A stretch of DNA of 64,000 nt from CAWJAP01 sp963834365 (GTDB lineage: Bacteria > Acidobacteriota > Vicinamibacteria > Vicinamibacterales > Vicinamibacteraceae): positions 248,001-312,000 of the forward strand of contig CAWIBS010000035.1 of assembly GCA_963834365.1 (NCBI GenBank), given 5' to 3'. Below are positions 54,507 to 62,589 of the stretch, in pieces; positions within the stretch are counted from its first letter, which is position 1; the number at the start of each line of letters is the position of its first letter. The position numbers were made by a program, and so were the translations under genes. The notes under the pieces are model-generated. The model was not told where the DNA came from. It did not search any database and saw only the letters and a program-made list of their open reading frames with translations.

Positions 54507-55457
54507 CTATCTTTTCACCAGCTCGATCGGCACCCGCTGCTCGGCCGGGACCGTCTCGCCGCGCGTCAGCTTGACGGCGCTCTCCACCGCCAGCCGGCCC
54601 ATCTCTCGCGGCGACTGCGCCACCGAGGCCGCCATGCGTCCCGCCTCGATCGCCTTCCGCGCATCCTCGAGCGCGTCGAAGCCGACGACGCGAATCTTGC
54701 CGGTCCGGTTCGCCGCGGCGATGGCTTCGACCGCGCCGAGCGCCATCAGGTCGCTGCACGCGAACACCGCATCGATGTCGGGATGGGCCTGCAGCATGTT
54801 CTGGAACACCGTGAAGCCCTGGTCACGCTCCCAGTTGGCCGGCTGGCTCGCGACGATGGTGATCCCGGCGCTCGGCGTGATCCCGTCGCGGAAGCCGCGC
54901 AGCCGCGAATCACCCGTCTCATGTCCCGGAATGCCCTCGAGCACGGCCACCCGCGCTTTCCCGCGTGTCTGCTCAGCCAGGAACAACCCCGCCAGCCGGC
55001 CGCCCTCGTAGTTGTCCGATCCCACGAACGTCCCGAGCTTCAGGCCCGCGGCCGTCGCCGCCGCCGGATCGACGCGGGTGTCGGCGACGACGACCGGGAT
55101 CGAGGCCCGGTTCGCCTTGATCAGCGCCGAGACGATCTCCTTCGATCCGCTGGGCGTGACGCAGAGCGCCTGCACGCCGGTCTGGATCAGGTTCTCGATG
55201 ATCTGCATCTGCTTCTCGACGTCGAGCTCGCGCTCGGCAGCCTGCACGACCAGATCCACCCCGAGCCGGGCCGCCGCCTCCTCGGCGCCCCGTTTCATGT
55301 CGAGAAAGAACGGGTGGTTCAGGGTCTTCATGACGAAGGCCACGCGCGGGCGCCCCGGTGTCGCCGTCGTGCTCGTCGTTTCGGCGGGGCGGTTGCAAGC
55401 CGCGTGCGTGGCGGCGACGCCGACTACTGCCAGGATGGCTGTCATCCGTTCGAACAT
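54507..55457 (-). CDS. Ribose-type sugar ABC transporter substrate-binding lipoprotein
   Basis: 316 residues; GGAGCC precedes the ATG at 55457. Lipoprotein signal with Cys21 (AVVGVAATHAAC). Periplasmic binding protein type 1 fold of the RbsB class: RVAFVMKTLNHPFFLDMKRG, IIENLIQTGVQALCVTPSGS, GTFVGSDNYEGGRLAGLFLA, VAVLEGIPGHETGDSRLRGF, DAVFACSDLMALGAVEAIAA, and GFDALEDARKAIEAGRMAAS. These bind pentoses, hexoses, inositols or autoinducer-2; the ligand cannot be read from sequence. It is followed downstream by transhydrogenase and kinase genes and preceded by permease and ATPase genes. Confidence 0.9.
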   Translation of the reverse strand: MFERMTAILAVVGVAATHAACNRPAETTSTTATPGRPRVAFVMKTLNHPFFLDMKRGAEEAAARLGVDLVVQAAERELDVEKQMQIIENLIQTGVQALCVTPSGSKEIVSALIKANRASIPVVVADTRVDPAAATAAGLKLGTFVGSDNYEGGRLAGLFLAEQTRGKARVAVLEGIPGHETGDSRLRGFRDGITPSAGITIVASQPANWERDQGFTVFQNMLQAHPDIDAVFACSDLMALGAVEAIAAANRTGKIRVVGFDALEDARKAIEAGRMAASVAQSPREMGRLAVESAVKLTRGETVPAEQRVPIELVKR

Positions 55458-55501
55458 GGTTCCGGCTCCTCTACGATTGGGCATGAGCGTCGCCACGCGG
55501 T

Positions 55502-56455
55502 CTACGCCGATCGTCGCCGCCGCTTGAGCGAGGTGTCCACCACCACGGCGCCGATGATGACGACGCCGATGACCAGCTGCTGGACGAACGACGACACGTT
55601 CAGCAGGTTCAACCCGTTGCGCAGCACGCCCATGATGAGCGCGCCGATGAGCGCGCCGACGAGCGTCCCCTCGCCGCCCATGAGGCTGGTGCCGCCGATG
55701 ACCGTCGCGGCAATCGCATCCAGCTCGTACATGATGCCGGCCGTCGGCTGCGCCGAGTTGAGCCGCGCGGTGAGCACGACGGCGGCCAGCGCACTGGTCA
55801 GGCCGGCGACGACGTAGGCCGCGGTCTTGTGCAGACCGACACGGACGCCCGAGAGCCGCGCCGCCTCCTCGTTGCCACCGATCGCATAGACGCTGCGCCC
55901 GAAGATCGAGTGTGCGAGCAGCACGTGCGCGACGAGGTAGGCCGCGATCGTAATCAGGACCGGCGCTGGTATCGACAGGACGCGCCCGGTCGCCAGCACA
56001 CGGAAGGTCTCGTCGAAGCCGGAAATCGGCCGGCCCTCGGCCCACATCAGCGCGAGACCCCGGGCCACGCTCATCATCCCCAGGGTGGCGATGAACGGCG
56101 GCAGCCGTCCGCGCGTCACGAGCAGGCCGTTGGCGAGACCCGCGGCGGCGCCGACGGCCAGCGCCAGGATCAGGGCCGCCGGCAGCGCGACTCCGGCGTG
56201 CAGCGCGCTCGCCAGCACCACGCCCGAGAGGGCGAGCACCGATCCGACCGAGAGGTCGATGCCGCCGGAGATGATCACGAAGGTCATCCCGACCGCGACG
56301 ATGGCGTTGATCGCGCTCTGCTCCAGCACGTTCAGCAGGTTGGCGACGCTGAGGAAGTGCGGGGTGAGGATCCACAGCACGGCGCAGAGCGCGAGCAGCC
56401 CGATGAGCGTGCCGAGCTGCCGCGTTCCCGCGCCGCCCGCGAGCCCGGGTCTCAC
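55502..56455 (-). CDS. Ribose-type sugar ABC transporter permease
   Basis: 317 residues from a GTG at 56455 that overlaps the ATPase stop codon (GTGA), so translation is coupled. RbsC-like polytopic protein with about ten hydrophobic segments: LIGLLALCAVLWILTPHFLS, INAIVAVGMTFVIISGGIDL then SVGSVLALSG, VALPAALILALAVGAAAGLA, LVAHVLLAHSIFGRSVYAIG, and the EAA-like coupling loop GGNEEAARLSGV. C-terminal LVIGVVIIGAVVVDTSL. The longer open frame upstream overlaps the ATPase gene and is rejected. Confidence 0.92.
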   Translation of the reverse strand: MRPGLAGGAGTRQLGTLIGLLALCAVLWILTPHFLSVANLLNVLEQSAINAIVAVGMTFVIISGGIDLSVGSVLALSGVVLASALHAGVALPAALILALAVGAAAGLANGLLVTRGRLPPFIATLGMMSVARGLALMWAEGRPISGFDETFRVLATGRVLSIPAPVLITIAAYLVAHVLLAHSIFGRSVYAIGGNEEAARLSGVRVGLHKTAAYVVAGLTSALAAVVLTARLNSAQPTAGIMYELDAIAATVIGGTSLMGGEGTLVGALIGALIMGVLRNGLNLLNVSSFVQQLVIGVVIIGAVVVDTSLKRRRRSA

Positions 56456-57945
56456 GACGCGACTCCGAACGCCGCCCGCAGCACCCGCGCCTCGGTCAAC
56501 CCCCGCGCGTCGAGCTCTTCCTGCACGCGGCCCTGCCGCAGCACGACGATCCGATCGCTCATGCCGAGGATCTCCGGCAGATCGGAGGAGATCATCAGGA
56601 CGGCCGCCCCGCGCGCCACCAGTCCGTTCATGAGCTCGTAGATGTCGTGACGGGCCGCGACGTCGATGCCCCGCGTCGGCTCGTCGAAGATGAAGATGTC
56701 CGCGTGCCCCGCGAGCCATTTCGCGAGCACGACCTTCTGCTGGTTTCCGCCGCTCAGGAGCCCGACCGCCTGCTCCGGCCCGGTCGCGCGCACGCGCAGG
56801 TCGGCGATCATCCGCACGGCGGTGGCGCGCTCGCGCCGCCGGTTGACGATCCCACATCGCGACAGCCGGCGCAGGTTCGGCAGCGCGACATTCCGCTGCA
56901 CCGAGTGCGGCAGCACGAGACCGTGCGTCTTGCGATCCTCCGGGAGGAAGCCGAACCCCAGACGGACGGCCGCGGCCGGCGTCGGGACGCGGACGACGAG
57001 GCCCCGGACGGCGATCTCTCCGGCGTCGATCGCATCGGCGCCCGTGATCGCCCGGGCGAGCTCGGTCCGCCCGGCGCCCGCCAGCCCGGCCAGTCCGACG
57101 ATCTCGCCGGCGTGCAGCGTGAGATCGATGTCGTGGAGCACGCCGCGGCGACTGAGCCGCCGTACCCGGAGCAGCTCCGGTCCACGGGCCACGGCTCGCG
57201 GCGGGTATTGCTCCGCAAGGTCACGATTGGCCATCAGGCGCACCAGATCGCCCGCACTGACCTCGCTCAGCGGCCGCGTCGCGACGTGACGGCCGTCGCG
57301 CAAGACGGTGACGCGCTGGCCGATGCGGAAGACCTCGTCCATCCGGTGCGAGATGTACACGACGCCGACGCCCCGGGCGGTCAGGCGGGCGATCGTCGCG
57401 AACAGCTGTTCCACTTCTGTGCCGCTCAGCGCCGAGGTCGGCTCGTCCATGACCAGCACACGCGCCTCGTCGGTCAGTGCACGAGCCACCTCCACCATCT
57501 GCTGCTGCGCCAGCCCGAGCTCGCCGACGGGCCGCGACACATCGAGGGTGAGACCCAGCCCCGTCAGCAGCCGCGCCGCATCGGCACGCATGCGCCGCCA
57601 GTCGACGACGCCCCAGCGCCGCGGCGCTTTCCCCAGATAGACGTTCTCGGCCACCGACAGGTGCGGGACCAGCATCAGCTCCTGATAGATGACGGAGATG
57701 CCGAGCCGGCGGGCGTGGTGCGGACCCGCGATCTCGACCGGCGTTCCGCCGAGACGGATCTCACCCCGGTCCTTCCGCACCGCGCCGCTCAGGACCTTGA
57801 CGAGCGTGGACTTGCCGGCCCCGTTCTCGCCGAGGAGCACGTGGACCTCGCCAGATCTGACGTCGAAATCGACCGCGTCGAGCGCGACGACGCCCGGGAA
57901 GCGCTTGGCGATGTTCCGCATCTCGAGCACGGGTGGAGAGGGCAT
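56452..57945 (-). CDS. Ribose-type sugar ABC transporter ATP-binding protein (double NBD)
   Basis: 497 residues, intact. Two ABC domains as in RbsA/MglA. First: Walker A LLGENGAGKSTLVKVLSG, Q-loop VIYQELMLVPHLSVAENVYL, signature LGLAQQQMVEVARAL, Walker B VLVMDEPTSAL. The second has a degenerate Walker A (LAGLAGAGRTELARAI), signature LLSGGNQQKVVLAKWL and Walker B IFIFDEPTRGID. First gene of the operon. It is divergent from the DJ-1/PfpI-like gene across a 116-bp gap that contains a GAAGGAC array, where the operon promoter must lie. Confidence 0.93.
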   Translation of the reverse strand: MPSPPVLEMRNIAKRFPGVVALDAVDFDVRSGEVHVLLGENGAGKSTLVKVLSGAVRKDRGEIRLGGTPVEIAGPHHARRLGISVIYQELMLVPHLSVAENVYLGKAPRRWGVVDWRRMRADAARLLTGLGLTLDVSRPVGELGLAQQQMVEVARALTDEARVLVMDEPTSALSGTEVEQLFATIARLTARGVGVVYISHRMDEVFRIGQRVTVLRDGRHVATRPLSEVSAGDLVRLMANRDLAEQYPPRAVARGPELLRVRRLSRRGVLHDIDLTLHAGEIVGLAGLAGAGRTELARAITGADAIDAGEIAVRGLVVRVPTPAAAVRLGFGFLPEDRKTHGLVLPHSVQRNVALPNLRRLSRCGIVNRRRERATAVRMIADLRVRATGPEQAVGLLSGGNQQKVVLAKWLAGHADIFIFDEPTRGIDVAARHDIYELMNGLVARGAAVLMISSDLPEILGMSDRIVVLRQGRVQEELDARGLTEARVLRAAFGVAS

Positions 57946-57982
57946 GGCAGGGGCGCGATCGGACGCGGCGGGAAGTCTATAT

Positions 57983-58022
57983 CCGAAGTACCGAAGGACG
58001 AAGGACGAAGTACGAAGGAGGA
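57983..58022. repeat. GAAGGAC/GAAGTAC heptamer array, left of the DJ-1 gene
   Basis: CGAAGTAC, CGAAGGA, CGAAGGA, CGAAGTA, CGAAGGAG. It lies in the divergent promoter region of the sugar operon. Its inverted counterpart is at 58655-58692 on the other side of the DJ-1/PfpI-like gene. Confidence 0.85.
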
Positions 58023-58061
58023 CGCTTGCGGGCGCCGAGGGTTCTCGGGAAGAATCGGCAG

Positions 58062-58652
58062 GTGTCGAAGCCAGTCCTGATCATCACGGGCGACGCCGGT
58101 GAGAGCTACGAGTGTCTCTATGCCCGGCATCGGCTGCTCGAGGCGAAGCTCGTCCCACGCGTCGCGGCGCCGAGCCGCCGGCGTCTCCACCTCGTGATAC
58201 ACGACTTCGAACCGGGGTGGGACACCTATGTGGAGCGGCCGGGGTACGGCGCCGACGCCGACCTGACCTTTGACGAGGTTCGCAGCGACGAGTACGACGC
58301 CGTCCTCGTCCTCGGCGGCCGTGCACCCGAATACCTCCGGCACGATCCCCGCGTACTCGCAATCGTCCGGCAGTTCGCGGAGTCGGACCGGTGGGTGTTC
58401 GCGATCTGCCATGGCGTCCAGATTCTCGCCGCCGCGGGCCTCGTCGTCGGCCGCCGGGTGACGGCGTACGAGCATTGCCGCTGGGAAATCGAGGCCGCCG
58501 GCGCCACGTATGTGATCGGCGAGCAAGCCGTCCGCGACGGACGAATCGTGACCGGGCAGACGTGGCAGTCACACCCCGAGTTCTACCGGCTCGTCTTCGA
58601 ATGCCTGGCCACGGGCCACGGACAAAATCGGACAAGATCGGAAGAGGGCTGA
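58062..58652 (+). CDS. DJ-1/PfpI (type 1 glutamine amidotransferase-like) protein
   Basis: 196 residues from a GTG at 58062. Strand-turn motifs KPVLIITGDAGESYECLYAR and DEYDAVLVLGGRAPEYLRHD; nucleophile elbow VFAICHGVQILAAAGL with the catalytic Cys; end of the fold VRDGRIVTGQTWQSHPEFYR. The superfamily includes proteases, chaperones, deglycases and hydratases, so no reaction is assigned. An ATG further upstream would translate the heptamer array and is rejected. The gene is bracketed by inverted heptamer arrays. Confidence 0.85.
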   Translation: MSKPVLIITGDAGESYECLYARHRLLEAKLVPRVAAPSRRRLHLVIHDFEPGWDTYVERPGYGADADLTFDEVRSDEYDAVLVLGGRAPEYLRHDPRVLAIVRQFAESDRWVFAICHGVQILAAAGLVVGRRVTAYEHCRWEIEAAGATYVIGEQAVRDGRIVTGQTWQSHPEFYRLVFECLATGHGQNRTRSEEG

Positions 58653-58654
58653 AG

Positions 58655-58692
58655 TCTCCTTCGTACTTCTGTACTTCGTCCTTCGTACTTCC
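58655..58692. repeat. Inverted GAAGTAC/GAAGGAC array abutting a start codon
   Basis: Units CTTCGTA, CTTCTGTA, CTTCGTC, CTTCGTA run right up to the ATG at 58693. This is the reverse sense of the 57983 array; the shared inner core GAAGTACGAAGGAG is present in both. The pyrimidine-rich sequence leaves no Shine-Dalgarno site for the ketosynthase gene. Confidence 0.85.
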
Positions 58693-60074
58693 ATGAACAT
58701 CCCCGCCGTGGTCACGGGTGTCGGTCCGGTCAGTGCCATCGGCTGTGGACGCAATGCGTTCTGGGAGGCGCTGGTCGAGGGCCGTCACGGGTTCGCGCCG
58801 GTGACCCTGTGCGACGTCTCGGCGAGCCCGTCGAAGATCGCGGCGGAGGTGAAGGCGTTCGACCTCGGGCAGTACATCGACAAAGGCGCCGTCATGGCGC
58901 GCCGCACGCCCCGCGCGGTGAGCATGGGCGCTCGCCGCGGCCGTGCTGGCGCTCCATGACGCCGGCATCGACCTCGACGCCTGCGATCCCGATCGGCTCG
59001 GCGTGTATGTCGGGACGTCGATCGGCAACATGAGCGAGATCGTGGATCTGATTCACCGCTACGGGTCGGCTGGCCGGCTGCCGCCACCGCACACGGCGTT
59101 TCACGCGTTCAACCACTCCGCCGCCTGTGTCGTGTCGTCGTTCTTCAACATCCGCGGCCCGATTCACACCGCCAGCTCGGGCTGCAATTCCGGCCTCGAC
59201 GCGCTCGGCCAGTCACTGCGGATGATCCAGGCCGGAGCCGTGGACGCGATGCTCGTCCTCGGCACCGACTGCGAGGTCGTGCCGGAGGTGATCGCGGTCC
59301 TGAACGCGTCGGGCTCCCTCGCGACCCGCTACAACGACGACCCCGGGCGGGCGTCGCGGCCGTTCGATCTCGATCGCGACGGCAACGTGATTGGCGAGGG
59401 CGCGGCCGCCGTGCTGCTCGAATCGGAGGGGCACGCCCGCAGGCGCGGCGCGCGGATCTACGCCGAGATGAGCGGCTACGCCGTCTGCAGCGCCGGGCAG
59501 AACCGCCAGTACAGCCACGACCGGCCGGAGATCGACCTCGGCCCCTGCGTGCGGGCCTTTCGCGCCGCCATGGCGGAGGCTCGCTGCCGGCCCGACCAGA
59601 TCGATGTCGTGAGCGCCAACGGCTCCTCGTCGAAGATCTACGATCGGCGTCGAGGCGCTCGCGCTCGCCGAGGTCTTCGGCGCCCGGCTTCCGGATCTGC
59701 GCGTGCACTCCATCAAGTCGATGCTCGGGCAGCACGGCGCCGGATCGTCGATGCTGCAGGTCGTCGGGGCATGCCTCACGCTGCGGCGCGGCACGATCCC
59801 CCCGACCATCAACCACGAACGCCCCGATCCCGCCTGCGGCCCGATCCGGGTCCTCACCCGCGCCGAGACCTCGCCGCTCGAGCACGCGCTCGTGCACTCG
59901 ATCGGCCTGGGGGGGTTCTACTACTCGGTGGGCGCGTTCAGGACGCCCGGCGACGGGGCCAGTGCGCAGACCGGGTTCAGCCAGGTGAAATGGAGCGCCA
60001 CGGGACACCCGGTCTTCAAGCCGGCGGACGAGTTCGAGCGTCCGCTGACGCCCTGGACGCCTAGGAGAAAATAA
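58693..60074 (+). CDS. Beta-ketoacyl synthase-like protein with altered catalytic histidines, two frameshifts
   Basis: About 455 residues after repair. Thiolase-fold ketosynthase: IPAVVTGVGPVSAIGCGRNA, ALHDAGIDLDACDPDRLGVY, then IHTASSGCNSGLDALGQSLR with the nucleophile Cys at 59183-59185, MLVLGTDCEVVPEVIAVLNA and RPFDLDRDGNVIGEGAAAVL. The first catalytic His motif (A-H-G-T-x-T) reads VVSANGSSSKIYD, with Asn at 59618-59620. The second (K-x-x-x-G-H) reads SIKSMLGQHGAGSS, with Gln at 59730-59732. Indels near 58925 and 59645 break the frame. Loss of both His with Cys retained is unusual and suggests a chain-length-factor-like or non-decarboxylating role. No acyl carrier protein gene is nearby. 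Confidence 0.78.
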
Positions 60075-60075
60075 A

Positions 60076-60134
60076 AGTAACGAGTACCGAGGTACGAAGT
60101 ACCAGTACGAAGTGCGAGGGCCGAAGTTACGAAG
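60076..60134. repeat. Third GTACGAA array after the ketosynthase gene
   Basis: GTAACGA, GTACCGA, GGTACGAA, GTACCA, GTACGAA, GTGCGA, then CCGAAGTTACGAAG. Same unit family as the arrays at 57983 and 58655. It spans the convergent 3' ends of the ketosynthase and aspartate-semialdehyde dehydrogenase genes. Confidence 0.8.
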
Positions 60135-61268
60135 TTAGGCCTCGAGCAGGATGCGGAGCATGCGGCGCAGCGGCTCGGCGGCTCCCCACAGCAGCTGATC
60201 GCCGACCGTGAACGCGCCCAGGTATTCGGGGCCCATCGCCAGCTTGCGCAGGCGGCCGACCGGAACCGTCAGCGTCCCGCTCACGGCCACCGGCGTCAGC
60301 TCGCGCAGCGTCGCCTCGCGGGTGTTGGCGACGACCGTGACCCACGGATGATCGTCCGCGATCAGCTGCTCGATATCGGCCAGCGGCACGTCCTGTTTCA
60401 GCTTGAACGTCAGCGCCTGGCTATGGCACCGCATCGCACCCACCCGCACGCAGAACCCGTCCACCGGGACGGCTGGCACGCCGAAACCGTTGCCCCGGCC
60501 GAGGATCTTGTTCGTCTCGGCCATGCCCTTCCATTCCTCGCGGCTCACGCCGTTGCCGAGGTCCTTGTCGATCCACGGGATCAGCGATCCGCCGAGCGGG
60601 ACCCCGAAGCTCGCCGTCTCCTCGTCGGTGAGCGCGCGCTGCCGCTCGACGACCTTGCGATCGATGTCGAGGATCGCACTGCCGGGATCGGCGAGCAGCC
60701 CCTGGACCTCGGCTCCCAGGGTGCCGAACTGCGCCAGCAGCTCGCGCATGTGCGCCGCGCCGCCGCCCGACGCCGCCTGGTAGGTCTGCGTGCTCATCCA
60801 CTCGACCAATCCCGCCTTGTAGAGCGCCCCGACGCCCATCAGCATGCAGCTCACGGTGCAGTTCCCGCCGATCCAGTTCCGTCCCCCTTTCGCGAGGGCA
60901 TTCCGGATCACCGGCAGGTTCACGGGATCGAGGATGATGACCGCGTCCTCCTTCATGCGCAGGGTGGACGCGGCGTCGATCCAGTGACCGGTCCAGCCGG
61001 CCGTCCGCAACCGCGGAAACACCTCGGTCGTGTAGTCGCCGCCCTGGGCGGTGATGACGATGTCGCAGCGCCTGAGGGCGTCGATGTCGAAGGCATCGGC
61101 GAGCGTGGTTTCGTGCCTGGCCGGGGCGGGCGCCCGTCCCCCGGCGTTCGACGTGCTGAAGAACAGCGGCTCGATCAGGGCAAAGTCGTTCTCGCAGCGC
61201 ATGCGGTCCATCAGGACGGACCCGACCATGCCGCGCCAGCCCACGAAGCCGATGAGTGGTGTCGCCAT
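60135..61268 (-). CDS. asd: Aspartate-semialdehyde dehydrogenase
   Basis: 377 residues from the ATG at 61268, intact. NADP loop PLIGFVGWRGMVGSVLMDRM; phosphate-binding FFSTSNAGGRAP; catalytic Cys in NWIGGNCTVSCMLMGVGALY; TYQAASGGGAAHMRELLAQF; active-site His/Arg region VRVGAMRCHSQALTFKL. Length and motifs match the proteobacterial (E. coli-type) Asd rather than the shorter Gram-positive type. It reduces aspartyl phosphate to aspartate semialdehyde for lysine, methionine, threonine and diaminopimelate synthesis. It stands alone, divergent from a glycosyltransferase gene. Confidence 0.95.
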   Translation of the reverse strand: MATPLIGFVGWRGMVGSVLMDRMRCENDFALIEPLFFSTSNAGGRAPAPARHETTLADAFDIDALRRCDIVITAQGGDYTTEVFPRLRTAGWTGHWIDAASTLRMKEDAVIILDPVNLPVIRNALAKGGRNWIGGNCTVSCMLMGVGALYKAGLVEWMSTQTYQAASGGGAAHMRELLAQFGTLGAEVQGLLADPGSAILDIDRKVVERQRALTDEETASFGVPLGGSLIPWIDKDLGNGVSREEWKGMAETNKILGRGNGFGVPAVPVDGFCVRVGAMRCHSQALTFKLKQDVPLADIEQLIADDHPWVTVVANTREATLRELTPVAVSGTLTVPVGRLRKLAMGPEYLGAFTVGDQLLWGAAEPLRRMLRILLEA

Positions 61269-61380
61269 ACCCGTCAAATGGTGACACAGCACGGGCGCGA
61301 GCGCGACCTGCGACACGTCGGGCGCGGCCCGGCGCTGGTCCGGTGATCCCGACTCCGGGCCGAGTGATACTGTCGCGGCC

Positions 61381-62589
61381 ATGCGGATCGGCCTCGTCGT
61401 CCCGGGCGGCGTGGACCCGTCGGAGAGCGACCGCGTCCTGCCGTTCCTGGTGTGGCTGGTACGCCGGCTCGCGGTGCGCCACCAGGTTTCGGTTGTGTCG
61501 CTGGCACAGGGACGAACGCCGGCCTCCTATCCCTGGTGCGGCGCGACCGTGCATGACCTCGGCCTGGCCGGACAGGCGGGACCTCTGTTCTGGCTTCGCG
61601 CGGCGCCCCGCCTGCGGGCAGCGCTCTCGGCAATCGGGCCTGTCGATATCGTCCACGGCCTGTGGCTCGGTGCCCCTGGGGTGATCGCCGCGGGCGCCGC
61701 CCGCATTCGCGGCGTGCCGTCGGTCGTGTCGGTGGTTGGCGGTGAGCTCGCGGCTATCCCCGACATCGGCTACGGCGGTGCGCTCACGTGGCGCGGCCGT
61801 CGGCTCGCGCGCGCGTCGCTTCGTCTCGCCTCGTGGGCCACCGGCGCGTCGGGCGGCACCTGCAACCAGCTCCGCGCCTTCCAGGTTGGCGTCGACGAGA
61901 TTGCGCTGGGTGTCGACCCGGCCTGGACCGCACCAGAGCAGCCCCTGCGGCCCGGCCCGCCGTTCCGGCTGCTGCATGTCGCTCATCTCAACGCCGTCAA
62001 GGATCAGGCCACGCTCATCGACGCGTTTGCGATGCTCCTCCGGCGGGTGCCGGCGACACTCGACATCATTGGCGAGGACACACTCCGCGGGCGCATCCAG
62101 CAGCGCGCGGAGGACCGTGGCGTCGCTTCCTCGGTGCGCTTCCACGGCGGTCTCCCGTTCGCCGATGTGGCGGGCCACTACACGCGGGCACACGTCCTGG
62201 TGCACGCCTCGCGCCACGAGGGCGGCCCGCTGGTCGTCCTCGAGGCCGCGATGCACGGCGTCCCGACCGTCGGCACCGCCGTCGGTCACATCGCCGACTG
62301 GGCGCCGGAACGCGCGGTTGCCGTGCCAGTGGGGAATGCCTCCGCGCTCGCCGACGGCATCGCAGGGCTCCTTGCCGACGAGGAGCGTCGGCGGGCGATG
62401 GGCCGGGCGGCGCAGGTGTGGGCGCGGGCCCACGATGCCGACTGGACGAGCCGGCTGCTTCGAAGCGCTCTACGAGCGCTTGATCGCCGAGGGCGCCCGA
62501 TCGCGCCCGTGCCCACCTGGGCGCGAACCGGTCCGCTATGTAGCGCCCGACCTGTCCGACGCGTCCGGCCGTCGTCGGCCGGTCCGTAG
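61381..62589 (+). CDS. GT4-family glycosyltransferase, probable C-terminal frameshift
   Basis: About 370-400 residues. GT-B fold: RIGLVVPGGVDPSESDRVLP, DIVHGLWLGAPGVIAAGAAR, GVPSVVSVVGGELAAIPDIG. The donor site has FRLLHVAHLNAVKDQATLID, HVLVHASRHEGGPLVVLEAA (E-x(7)-E region) and GVPTVGTAVGHIADWAPERA. Near 62455 the frame probably shifts: TSRLL should continue FEALYERLIAEGARS, and the long tail to 62589 is likely spurious, so the true end is uncertain at about 62500-62560. Role: transfer of a sugar to a lipid, polysaccharide or other acceptor. The next genes on the minus strand look like glycan-related functions. Confidence 0.82.
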   Translation: MRIGLVVPGGVDPSESDRVLPFLVWLVRRLAVRHQVSVVSLAQGRTPASYPWCGATVHDLGLAGQAGPLFWLRAAPRLRAALSAIGPVDIVHGLWLGAPGVIAAGAARIRGVPSVVSVVGGELAAIPDIGYGGALTWRGRRLARASLRLASWATGASGGTCNQLRAFQVGVDEIALGVDPAWTAPEQPLRPGPPFRLLHVAHLNAVKDQATLIDAFAMLLRRVPATLDIIGEDTLRGRIQQRAEDRGVASSVRFHGGLPFADVAGHYTRAHVLVHASRHEGGPLVVLEAAMHGVPTVGTAVGHIADWAPERAVAVPVGNASALADGIAGLLADEERRRAMGRAAQVWARAHDADWTSRLLRSALRALDRRGRPIAPVPTWARTGPLCSARPVRRVRPSSAGP

